In this document: piece after piece, positions 1-5,612 of the stretch
Layout of the letters: each line of letters opens with the position of its first letter
How positions within the stretch are numbered: position 1 is the first letter of the stretch
Assembly: GCA_027023115.1 (NCBI GenBank)
Contig: JALVWZ010000309.1
Location: 1 to 8,372, forward strand
Source of the DNA: Thermaceae bacterium
GTDB lineage: Bacteria; Deinococcota; Deinococci; Deinococcales; Marinithermaceae
Length of the DNA: 8,372 nucleotides
Direction: 5' to 3'
Translations under genes and position numbers: made by a program
The notes under the pieces: model-generated
The model's input: only the letters and a program-made list of their open reading frames with translations
What the model was told of the DNA's origin: nothing
Database searches by the model: none

Positions 1-25
1 GTAGGCGCAAGAATAATGTCCCTGT

Positions 26-1027
26 TTATCTCAAGCTACCCGGCTCGACCGGCTCTCCCTTGGCGGCCGACTCGTAAGCCGCCAACGCCACCCTCATGGC
101 CTCGAAGCCATCACGCCAGCAAACGGGCGGCTCCCTCTTCTCGGCCACGCTGCGCACGAACGCCTCCATCATTCCCTGATTGGGGTCGGGATGGTAGCCG
201 AGCCACTCGTAAGGCCGCCCTGCCTGGCGCCGCCAAACGTGCAGGTGGCCAGCAAAGGCATCGAGCAGCACCGCGCCTTTTTCGCCGACCACCTCCATTT
301 TCAAATGCCCCCAGCGCGGGTAGTGGGCCGGCCGGCTCCAGCTGGCGTCTATGCTGGCCGGCGTGCCGTCGGCTAGCCGCAGCAAGAGCAGACCAGCGGT
401 GTCAACGTCCACTTCCGGGTCGAAAGGGTTGGCGACGCGGGCATAAACGTCGTTTATCTCGGTTGCGAAGATCCAACGGTAAAGGTCGGCCAGGTGAACG
501 CTGTGGTCCATCACCGCCCCGCCGCCGGCCAGTTCTTTCTGGGCGAACCAGGCGCGGTGGTGCTTGGGGTTCTCGCTGTGATTGACGCCCACAACCGCCA
601 ACACCCGGCCCAGCTCACCAGACCGGATCATCTCACGCAGCGAGGCGACCGCCGGCGAAAAACGCATCGGGAAGGCGGTCATGAACAGCACGCCGGCGGC
701 GTCGGTAGCCTTTTTCATGGCGATGGCGTCGGCCACGCTGGTGGCAATGGGCTTTTCGCTGAGCACGTGCGCCCCCGCGGCCGCGGCCATTTCCACCAAC
801 GGACGCCGGGTGGCGTTTTCCGAGGTGATCACCACTGCGTCGGGCTGCTCGGCCAGCAGGTCTTCGTGGGTCCAGAACCAGCGCAGCCCGTACTCGTGGC
901 TAAAGCGCCTGCCCCGTTCGGGGTCGGTTTCGGAAAAGCCTATCAGCTCCACGCCCGGAATGCGGCGCAGGTTTTGCGCGTAACCCTCGGCGTGCAGGTG
1001 GGCGAAGCTCATTATGCCGATACGCAT
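26..1027 (-). CDS. Gfo/Idh/MocA-family NAD(P)-dependent oxidoreductase (second of two)
   Basis: A 333-residue protein with the layout of the Gfo/Idh/MocA family: an N-terminal Rossmann fold followed by a C-terminal alpha/beta substrate domain. Family members oxidise or reduce sugars, sugar acids, inositols or related polyols in the cytoplasm. Visible motifs are the EKP cofactor/catalytic motif (Lys92) and GGGAVMDHSVHLAD at 168-181, giving the usual catalytic Lys92/Asp174/His178 set. The nucleotide-binding loop is odd: GIMSFAHLH (4-12) replaces the usual GxGxxG. The ATG at 1027 was chosen because it overlaps the stop of the upstream dehydrogenase (TGATG) and has GGAGG seven nucleotides before it. 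The frame stays open upstream to 1273, but that part reads as the Arg/Ala-rich shadow of the preceding gene. It is the last complete gene of the transport operon. Family assignment is firm; the substrate is unknown. Confidence 0.92.
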   Translation of the reverse strand: MRIGIMSFAHLHAEGYAQNLRRIPGVELIGFSETDPERGRRFSHEYGLRWFWTHEDLLAEQPDAVVITSENATRRPLVEMAAAAGAHVLSEKPIATSVADAIAMKKATDAAGVLFMTAFPMRFSPAVASLREMIRSGELGRVLAVVGVNHSENPKHHRAWFAQKELAGGGAVMDHSVHLADLYRWIFATEINDVYARVANPFDPEVDVDTAGLLLLRLADGTPASIDASWSRPAHYPRWGHLKMEVVGEKGAVLLDAFAGHLHVWRRQAGRPYEWLGYHPDPNQGMMEAFVRSVAEKREPPVCWRDGFEAMRVALAAYESAAKGEPVEPGSLR

Positions 1028-1998
1028 CAGGCCACCTCCAGCACGCGACCGCTGGCGGCGCTTTCGCGCACCGCTATCGCCAGCTTGAGGGCCGCCAGGG
1101 CGTCGTCGGGGGAAACGTCGAAGGGGTCGCCGCTCTCCAGCGAAGCCAGAGCGTGTTTGAGCTCGAGCTCGTAGGGGTCCACCTCCAGCCCCGCCATCGG
1201 TAACCCCAGCGCCGGCGGCGGCGCGTCTTTGGGGAAGAGCGTTTCCAGCGGCGCCGGCTGGTCGGAACTCCACTCCACCAAACCCCGGCTGCCGGCCACG
1301 TCCAAGGAAGTGCGGAAGTAGCCGGGCGGATACGCCCAGCCGCCCTCGACGAGGACCATCGCCCCGTTTTGGTAACCGAGCAAAGCCTGCACGTGCTCCA
1401 AGGGCTCTCCCTGGATTGGGTTGCTGCGGCGGGCAAAGACGCTTACCGGGTCGCCCAGCAGCCAGCGGGCGTAGTCGAGGTCGTGAATCATCAGGTCAAC
1501 CGGCATGCCCCCGGAAAGCGCCGGGTCGCGGAACCAGCCGGCCTGCGGCGGGAAGGCTACCCGCTTCAGGCGCACCACGCCCACCTCCCCCAGCTCGCCG
1601 GCGCGCACCAGCTCGGCGGTACGCCGGTACTGCGGGAAGAAGCGAACCACCATGGCCACGAAGAGGCGGCGGCCGGTGTCGCGCGCCGCACGGATGATCT
1701 GCTCGCCCTCGGCCGCGGTCAACGCCAGCGGCTTTTCCAAAATCACCTCCGCGCCCAGCGCGAAGGCCTGCTCGGCCAGCTCCAGGTGGGTGAACGTCGG
1801 CGTGCAGATGTCCACCACGTCAACGGCGCGCACCAACGCTTCGTAACTATCCGTCGGCTCGAGGCCGTACTCATTCGCAAAGCCTTGCAGAACTTCCCGG
1901 TCGGCGTCGTAGGCGAACTTCAGCTCCGCCCCCATCCGCCGGTAAGCCGCGGCGTGCACGTGCCCCATCGTTCCCAGCCCCACGATGCCAATTTTCAT
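1027..1998 (-). CDS. Gfo/Idh/MocA-family NAD(P)-dependent oxidoreductase (first of two)
   Basis: A 323-residue cytoplasmic dehydrogenase. The canonical dinucleotide loop GIVGLGTMGHVH lies at residues 4-15, the EKP motif at 88-90 (Lys89), and SGGMPVDLMIHDLD at 162-175 gives Asp168 and His172 of the family's catalytic set. Length is typical (about 320-350). The closest functional classes would be inositol 2-dehydrogenase-like or glucose-fructose oxidoreductase-like enzymes, but residues around the active site do not let me choose between them. The start is the ATG at 1998: a GGAGG sits five nucleotides upstream, and the in-frame GTG at 2004 overlaps that ribosome binding site. The gene follows the MalG-type permease by 16 nt and its stop overlaps the next dehydrogenase start, so both are probably co-translated with the transporter. 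Inference: it acts on the imported compound or its derivative. Confidence 0.93.
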   Translation of the reverse strand: MKIGIVGLGTMGHVHAAAYRRMGAELKFAYDADREVLQGFANEYGLEPTDSYEALVRAVDVVDICTPTFTHLELAEQAFALGAEVILEKPLALTAAEGEQIIRAARDTGRRLFVAMVVRFFPQYRRTAELVRAGELGEVGVVRLKRVAFPPQAGWFRDPALSGGMPVDLMIHDLDYARWLLGDPVSVFARRSNPIQGEPLEHVQALLGYQNGAMVLVEGGWAYPPGYFRTSLDVAGSRGLVEWSSDQPAPLETLFPKDAPPPALGLPMAGLEVDPYELELKHALASLESGDPFDVSPDDALAALKLAIAVRESAASGRVLEVA

Positions 1999-2003
1999 AA
2001 CCA

Positions 2004-2008
2004 CCTCC
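2004..2008 (-). promoter_or_regulatory. Ribosome binding site of the first dehydrogenase
   Basis: GGAGG on the minus strand, five nucleotides before the ATG at 1998. It overlaps the in-frame GTG codon at 2004, so it decides the start in favour of ATG (MKIGIVG...) over the two-residue longer reading. Confidence 0.75.
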
Positions 2009-2014
2009 GGGTGT

Positions 2015-2860
2015 CTACTTGACCGCGCCGGCGGTCAGGCCGCGGATGAGCTGCTTGGAGAAGATCATGTACAGCAAGACCGCCGGGATCATCGCCAAGC
2101 TGAGCGCCGCCAGCACCGCCTGCCAGTCGTTGAGGAACTGCCCCAAGAACACCTGCGCGCCCAGCACGATCGTCTTCGTCCGTTCCGAAGGCGCCAGGAT
2201 GAGCGGGAACCAAAGGTCGTTCCAGACGGGAATCATGCTGATGGCCGCCACCGTCCCCAGCGCCGGCCGCACCAGCGGCAACACCAGCGTGAAGATGCGG
2301 TACTCGCTGGCCCCGTCAATGCGGGCGGCGTCTTTGAAGTCGGGCGGCAACTGGGTAAAAAAGCGGCTGAGGATGAATATCGAAAGCGGCAACCCCATGG
2401 CGGTGTAGACCAGAATCAACGCCGTCAGGGTGTTGACCAGGTGCCAACCGGCCAAAAGGCGCAGGATGCCGACCGTGCCCAGGCGTATCGGCACCATGAT
2501 TCCCAGCGCCAGGTAGATGGCCATGAATGTGTTCAGCTTGAACTCGTACTCGGCCAGCGCCCAGCCGGCCATTGCTCCCAGGTAGACGATCAAAAGGAGC
2601 GAAACGACGGTCACGATCAGGCTGTTGACGAAGTAATGGCCAAAGTTGGCCACGTCGAAGAGGGTCTTGTAACCTTCGATGGAAAAGGTCGCCGGGGTGG
2701 GCGGCTTGAGCGGCTCGCCAAAGATGGACATCTGGTCCTTGAAGGAGTTCATGAAGACCAGCAGTATCGGAAAGAGCACTAAAGCGCTGTAGGCAATGAG
2801 GGCGGCGTGGACGCCGCCGGTTTTGAGCGCACGCAACCAGCGATAACGTTTTCCGGTCAT
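2015..2860 (-). CDS. CUT1-type sugar ABC transporter permease, MalG-like
   Basis: A 281-residue inner-membrane permease of the carbohydrate uptake (CUT1) ABC class. Hydrophobic segments lie near residues 18-37, 78-103, 112-136, 143-165, 200-222 and 247-268, giving six predicted helices. The cytoplasmic EAA loop that docks on the ATPase is clear: DAARIDGASEYRIF at 177-190 followed by the conserved Pro195 and Pro199. The C-terminus (SKQLIRGLTAGAVK) is characteristic of MalG-type subunits. I chose the ATG at 2860 because it overlaps the stop of the MalF-type gene as TGATG and has GGAGG ten nucleotides upstream; a longer frame to 2893 would begin inside that gene. It should pair with the permease encoded just upstream and with the binding protein at 3876-5168. 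No ATPase gene is in the operon. Confidence 0.95.
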   Translation of the reverse strand: MTGKRYRWLRALKTGGVHAALIAYSALVLFPILLVFMNSFKDQMSIFGEPLKPPTPATFSIEGYKTLFDVANFGHYFVNSLIVTVVSLLLIVYLGAMAGWALAEYEFKLNTFMAIYLALGIMVPIRLGTVGILRLLAGWHLVNTLTALILVYTAMGLPLSIFILSRFFTQLPPDFKDAARIDGASEYRIFTLVLPLVRPALGTVAAISMIPVWNDLWFPLILAPSERTKTIVLGAQVFLGQFLNDWQAVLAALSLAMIPAVLLYMIFSKQLIRGLTAGAVK

Positions 2861-3780
2861 CAGAACTGCACCTCCTCCATGCGCCGCTGCCACCCGTACA
2901 GGTAGATAATGACGCCCGTCAGGATTATCAAGAGCATCATGCCGGCCACGGTAGCGCCCATGTTCGGGTCGCCGGGCCTGAGCTGAAAGCCAAAAAATGT
3001 GCGGAAGAAGAACGTACCCATGATGTCGGTGGAAAAGTTGGGCCCGGCCAGCGCCCCCTGGGTGGCGTAAATCAGGTCGAAGGCATTGAAGTTGCCAATG
3101 AAGGTCAGGATGGCGACGATGCCCACGGTGGGAATGATCAGGGGAAACTGTATCCTCCAGAAGATGCGCCAGCCGCTGGCGCCGTCCACCTGGGCAGCCT
3201 CGATCAGCTCGGTGGGGATGCGGATCAGGGCCGCCAGAAATAGCATCATCGGAATGCCGATGTTCTGCCAGACAGAGATGAGCGCCAGGGTAATCAGGGC
3301 CGACTTCTCGTTGCCCAACAGGGCGATGGCAATCTCGTTGTTACCCAGCCCCAGCTTGTCCAAGAGGGGGAACCAAATGCCCCAGGTTGGGCTGAGGATC
3401 AGCTTCCAGGCAAAGCCGATGAGGACCACCGAGAGGATCGTCGGGGTGAAGATGATGGTCCGGTAGACCCAGGCACCGCGAATGTTGGTCGCCAGCAAGG
3501 CCGCTAGTAACAAGCCTATCGGGTTTTGCAAGGTCATGTGAATCAGAAAAAAGACGACGTTATTGCGAAACGCGTTCCAAAACGAGTGGCTCCAAAGCGG
3601 ATCGGTCAGGAGCCTTATGTAGTTGCCGAGCCCCACGAAAACTTGTTTACCACCTTCGACCGTCTGATAAAGAGAAAAGTCCAGCGAGGCGATCATTGGA
3701 TAGATCATGAAGACGGTGTATATCAGCGCCGCCGGGGCGAGAAATACGGTGATGTGCCAGGGAAACGGTTTACGCCTCAT
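2860..3780 (-). CDS. CUT1-type sugar ABC transporter permease, MalF-like
   Basis: A 306-residue inner-membrane permease. Hydrophobic stretches near residues 10-32, 74-97, 107-128, 160-186, 213-235 and 275-295 suggest six helices, without the extra N-terminal helices and large periplasmic loop of enterobacterial MalF. The EAA loop reads EAAQVDGASGWRIFWRI at 194-210, with Pro213 and Pro217 after it. This loop contacts the ATPase. The ATG at 3780 is preceded by AAGGAG (minus strand, 3796-3791) ten nucleotides away. It lies 95 nt downstream of the binding-protein gene, across a strong hairpin, and its stop overlaps the MalG-like start, so the two subunits are probably produced in equal amounts by translational coupling. 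Class assignment is firm; the transported sugar cannot be deduced. Confidence 0.95.
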   Translation of the reverse strand: MRRKPFPWHITVFLAPAALIYTVFMIYPMIASLDFSLYQTVEGGKQVFVGLGNYIRLLTDPLWSHSFWNAFRNNVVFFLIHMTLQNPIGLLLAALLATNIRGAWVYRTIIFTPTILSVVLIGFAWKLILSPTWGIWFPLLDKLGLGNNEIAIALLGNEKSALITLALISVWQNIGIPMMLFLAALIRIPTELIEAAQVDGASGWRIFWRIQFPLIIPTVGIVAILTFIGNFNAFDLIYATQGALAGPNFSTDIMGTFFFRTFFGFQLRPGDPNMGATVAGMMLLIILTGVIIYLYGWQRRMEEVQF

Positions 3781-3801
3781 CTTGCCGTTGCTCCTTCTAC
3801 T

Positions 3802-3819
3802 GTTTTTGGTCTGAAAAAC
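3802..3819 (-). repeat. AT-rich inverted repeat ahead of the MalF-like gene
   Basis: A perfect 6-bp inverted repeat (GTTTTT / AAAAAC, six-nucleotide loop) in the spacer between the binding-protein gene and the MalF-like permease gene, just upstream of the permease ribosome binding site. It could be a weak RNA hairpin, or chance in an AT-rich patch. Confidence 0.4.
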
Positions 3820-3836
3820 GTCGGGCGGCCTTAACG

Positions 3837-3865
3837 GCTCCAGGGGGCCACTGGCCCCCTGGAGC
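3837..3865 (-). repeat. Perfect 13-bp intercistronic stem-loop after the binding-protein gene
   Basis: Two perfectly complementary 13-nt arms (3837-3849 and 3853-3865) separated by a three-base loop, starting ten nucleotides after the stop codon of the binding-protein gene. The stem is GC-rich, with a run of five G and five C. No U-run follows on the minus strand; the next bases are CGTTAAGG. It is therefore not a canonical intrinsic terminator. In other CUT1 operons (malE-malF of enterobacteria is the known case) an intercistronic hairpin in this place protects the upstream mRNA, so the abundant binding protein is made in excess over the membrane subunits. I infer the same role here. Confidence 0.85.
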
Positions 3866-3875
3866 GTGCGGGAAA

Positions 3876-5168
3876 CTACTTACAGTTCAGCTCTTGGTGG
3901 AAGTGCTTGTGCGGCTGGTACCACGAAGACAGGCGGCACTCGATCCACTTGGCGGCTTCCTCCGGGCTCTGGTTGCCGTTGAGGATATTGACCGAGGCGG
4001 TCCAGAGGTCGGTCTCGGCGTCGGGCTTCTGGTCGGAGAGCTTGTAGTAGGTCATCCGGAAGGTGCCCTCGCACTGCTGACGCCAGGAGAGGAACTGGTT
4101 GGCGACCGGATCCTTGATGGTGATGTTGTAGTTGTGCAGCGGGAAGAAGCCGGGCAGAGCGTTGCCGTAGAGCTCGGCGAACTCCTTGGTGGTCAGCCAC
4201 TCGAGGAACTTCTTGGCGGCCTCTTTGTTCTTGCTGGCCGGGTTGAGGCCCAGCGCGATGTCGGGGTGGTCGCTGATGTAGCACTTGCTGGCGCCGGCCG
4301 GCGGCGGCGACTTGAAAGCGCCCATGTTGAGCTTAGGGTTCATCTGGTGGAACACGCCGATGTCCCAGGAGCCAGCGGGGTAGATGAAGCCACGGCCCTG
4401 CGTAAAGAGCTGCTGCGAGTCGGAGTAGCTGACCGCCTTGTAGCCGCGCGGCAGGTAGGGGGCCCACTGGGCCAGCACTTCGAAGCCCTTCAGGAAGCCG
4501 TCGGTGTGGAAGCCTTCTTTACCGGCCAGGAACGCCTTGCGGCCGGCCTCGCCGCCGTAGTAGTTGGGGGCGATGTTGTGCCAGCCCATGGTGGCCGCTT
4601 CCCACTGGTCCTTGGTGCCCATCACCAAGGGAGAAATGGCCGGGGCCTTCTTCTTCATCTGGGCCAGCAGGTCGATGAACTCTTCCCAGGTCTTGGGCGG
4701 CTGGAAGCCGTATTTGGCGAAGAGGTCTTTGTTGTAGAGGAAGCCGTGGATCACCGAGGCCATCGGCACGCAGTAGGTGGTCTTGCCGTCGTCGGTGGTC
4801 CAGGCGGACTTGGCGAAGTCGCTGTAGTTTTCGAGACCGGGCAGGCCGTTGAGCGGAGCCAGGTAGCCCTTCTTGAAGAGCTCGAGCGACTTGCCGAAGG
4901 GACGGCAGGCCATCAGGTCGCCGGCGGTGCCCGCCTGCAGCTTGCTGTCGAGAACGGCGTTGTACTCGGCCGGAGCGGTGGGCGCAAAGACGACTTCGAT
5001 GTCGGGGTAATGCTTGTTGAACGCTGGGATTATAACGTCTTTCCAGAGTTTTAGGTCGTCGGTACGCCAGCTTTCGATAATTACCTTCTGCTTGGCGAAC
5101 GCTACCCCAGCCAGGGCCCCAAAGATGAGAGCACTGGCCGCCAATATCCTTACAGCTTTCTTGAACAT
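3876..5168 (-). CDS. CUT1-type ABC transporter sugar-binding protein (family 1, MalE-like)
   Basis: A 430-residue extracytoplasmic solute-binding protein that should deliver a sugar to the two permeases encoded downstream. Residues 1-25 form a classical Sec signal peptide: FKK, a hydrophobic core at 8-22, and AFA before the likely cleavage at 25/26. There is no lipobox cysteine, so it is a free periplasmic protein, as fits a diderm cell envelope. The mature part has the family 1 pattern: an early beta strand (KVIIESW), a central 'FLYNKDLFAKYGFQPPKTWEE' region near 143-163, and the late 'AAKKFLEWLTTKEFAELYG' helix near 317-335. It is rich in Trp and Tyr, as sugar binders are. Six cysteines (88, 133, 296, 366, 411, 429) are unusual for this family. 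The ATG at 5168 has AAGGAGG five nucleotides upstream. The open frame runs on to 5297, but a promoter lies within that extension. First gene of the operon. Confidence 0.95.
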   Translation of the reverse strand: MFKKAVRILAASALIFGALAGVAFAKQKVIIESWRTDDLKLWKDVIIPAFNKHYPDIEVVFAPTAPAEYNAVLDSKLQAGTAGDLMACRPFGKSLELFKKGYLAPLNGLPGLENYSDFAKSAWTTDDGKTTYCVPMASVIHGFLYNKDLFAKYGFQPPKTWEEFIDLLAQMKKKAPAISPLVMGTKDQWEAATMGWHNIAPNYYGGEAGRKAFLAGKEGFHTDGFLKGFEVLAQWAPYLPRGYKAVSYSDSQQLFTQGRGFIYPAGSWDIGVFHQMNPKLNMGAFKSPPPAGASKCYISDHPDIALGLNPASKNKEAAKKFLEWLTTKEFAELYGNALPGFFPLHNYNITIKDPVANQFLSWRQQCEGTFRMTYYKLSDQKPDAETDLWTASVNILNGNQSPEEAAKWIECRLSSWYQPHKHFHQELNCK

Positions 5169-5173
5169 ACTAG

Positions 5174-5180
5174 CCTCCTT
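5174..5180 (-). promoter_or_regulatory. Ribosome binding site of the binding-protein gene
   Basis: AAGGAGG on the minus strand, five nucleotides before the ATG at 5168. It is the strongest Shine-Dalgarno match in the window and fixes the start that yields a proper signal peptide. A 6-bp inverted repeat in the leader (arms at 5185-5190 and 5219-5224) ends just upstream of it and could form a weak leader hairpin. Confidence 0.8.
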
Positions 5181-5232
5181 CTCCAGCCCGCTGATACCGG
5201 GATAATTCGAAGCACCCACGGGCTCTCGAGTT

Positions 5233-5245
5233 TTGTACCGTGCAA
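5233..5245. promoter_or_regulatory. Candidate operator over the predicted transcription start
   Basis: The 13-bp pseudo-palindrome TTGTACCGTGCAA (plus strand) has symmetric half-sites TTG.AC / GT.CAA with one mismatched pair around a single central base. It directly abuts the -10 box at 5247-5252 and is centred about where transcription of the operon should begin. That is the classical position for a repressor. The half-site resembles those of GntR- or LacI-type regulators, but no regulator gene is in the window. Confidence 0.45.
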
Positions 5246-5246
5246 T

Positions 5247-5274
5247 AGCATACCACATCGCATCAGCTTGAAAA
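5247..5274 (-). promoter_or_regulatory. Predicted promoter of the sugar transport operon
   Basis: On the minus strand, a -35-like TTTTCA (5274-5269) is followed by a 16-bp spacer and the -10 box TATGCT (5252-5247). A TG one base before the box makes it an extended -10. An A/T tract (5271-5284) lies at and above the -35 box, as an UP-like element would. The predicted start near 5240 gives a leader of about 72 nt before the ATG at 5168. This is the best housekeeping-sigma match I see upstream of the operon. Confidence 0.6.
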
Positions 5275-5308
5275 GAAAAAAATAGCGGCATTGGCACGCA
5301 GAAAATGG

Positions 5309-5380
5309 CCTTTGGTAACCTTATTCTTTGGCCGGTGCAAACATACCTATAACTATACGGCCGACCAAAGGTATGCCGCA
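5309..5380. promoter_or_regulatory. Cluster of repeated motifs upstream of the operon promoter
   Basis: CTTTGG occurs at 5310-5315 and 5326-5331, and inverted at 5365-5370. CCTTTGGT (5309-5316) and ACCAAAGG (5364-5371) are perfect inverted copies, and CTTTGGCCGG (5326-5335) matches the inverse of 5361-5370 at nine of ten bases. GTGCAA-A-CATACC (5335-5347) repeats the bases at 5240-5254 that overlap the operon's -10 box and start, about 95 bp away. A further GGTATG is at 5370-5375. The clustering suggests binding sites for one or more regulators; this is inference from repeats alone. Confidence 0.35.
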
Positions 5381-5597
5381 GCTACAGACCACATTCATTG
5401 CAAAACAAGACCAAGCCCCTTGCCGTTGGCAACGCTGGCCGCTTGAAGATGCGCTTTCTTGTTGATCGGACGGATCGCCATGCTTGAGCCTCGTTGCAAC
5501 TGTTTAGCCAGCGGGTGCTCTGCGCTCTTTCGCTTGGAAGAGCCGCGGGCGCCCGGGGCGACGCCGTGCCAACGCCTTTTATCACCGCGCTTTCGAG
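5381..5597. other. Intergenic stretch without a recognised gene
   Basis: Right half of the 444-bp divergent spacer (5169-5612). I see no coding frame with a ribosome binding site and no tRNA or known RNA fold. Short self-complementary pieces are present (TTGCC-GTT-GGCAA at 5420-5432, GTTGCAAC at 5493-5500), too small to call. Open frames crossing it on either strand are extensions of out-of-frame readings of gltX. Confidence 0.6.
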
Positions 5598-5603
5598 TAG
5601 AAT
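5598..5603 (+). promoter_or_regulatory. Candidate -10 box for a leaderless gltX transcript
   Basis: TAGAAT, five of six bases of the -10 consensus and a match to TANNNT, lies nine nucleotides before the gltX ATG. There is no Shine-Dalgarno sequence between them. In Deinococcota such boxes directly before start codons commonly drive leaderless mRNAs. No good -35 element is visible at 16-18 bp spacing. Confidence 0.5.
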
Positions 5604-5612
5604 ACCGGCGGT

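Noticed and set aside
1..25. Start of another operon gene on the minus strand before position 25
   Set aside because: The minus strand here has an AGGGA but no ATG or GTG at suitable spacing. A TTG start is conceivable, but the window ends too soon to support it.
494..2782. Several plus-strand frames opposite the dehydrogenase and permease genes (494-1174, 1369-2022, 1985-2782)
   Set aside because: All are His/Gln/Arg-rich readings of well-supported minus-strand genes and lack start signals.
3837..3865. Hairpin as a Rho-independent terminator
   Set aside because: The stem is strong but no U-run follows on either strand, and the downstream permeases have no convincing promoter of their own, so transcription must pass through it.
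3894..5054. Long open frame on the plus strand, antisense to the binding-protein gene
   Set aside because: Its translation is low in complexity (Val/Leu/Gly/Glu-rich), matches no family I know, and lies opposite a clear gene with a signal peptide. Long antisense frames are expected at this GC content.
5321..5353. Plus-strand promoter with TATAAC at 5348-5353
   Set aside because: The -10 box is good, but no acceptable -35 lies at normal spacing and there is no gene or RNA start to explain it within 250 bases.
5336..5367. Second minus-strand promoter, TTGGTC with a 17-bp spacer and TATGTT
   Set aside because: Only three of six -35 bases and four of six -10 bases match, with no extended -10. 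The promoter at 5247-5274 is better and closer.
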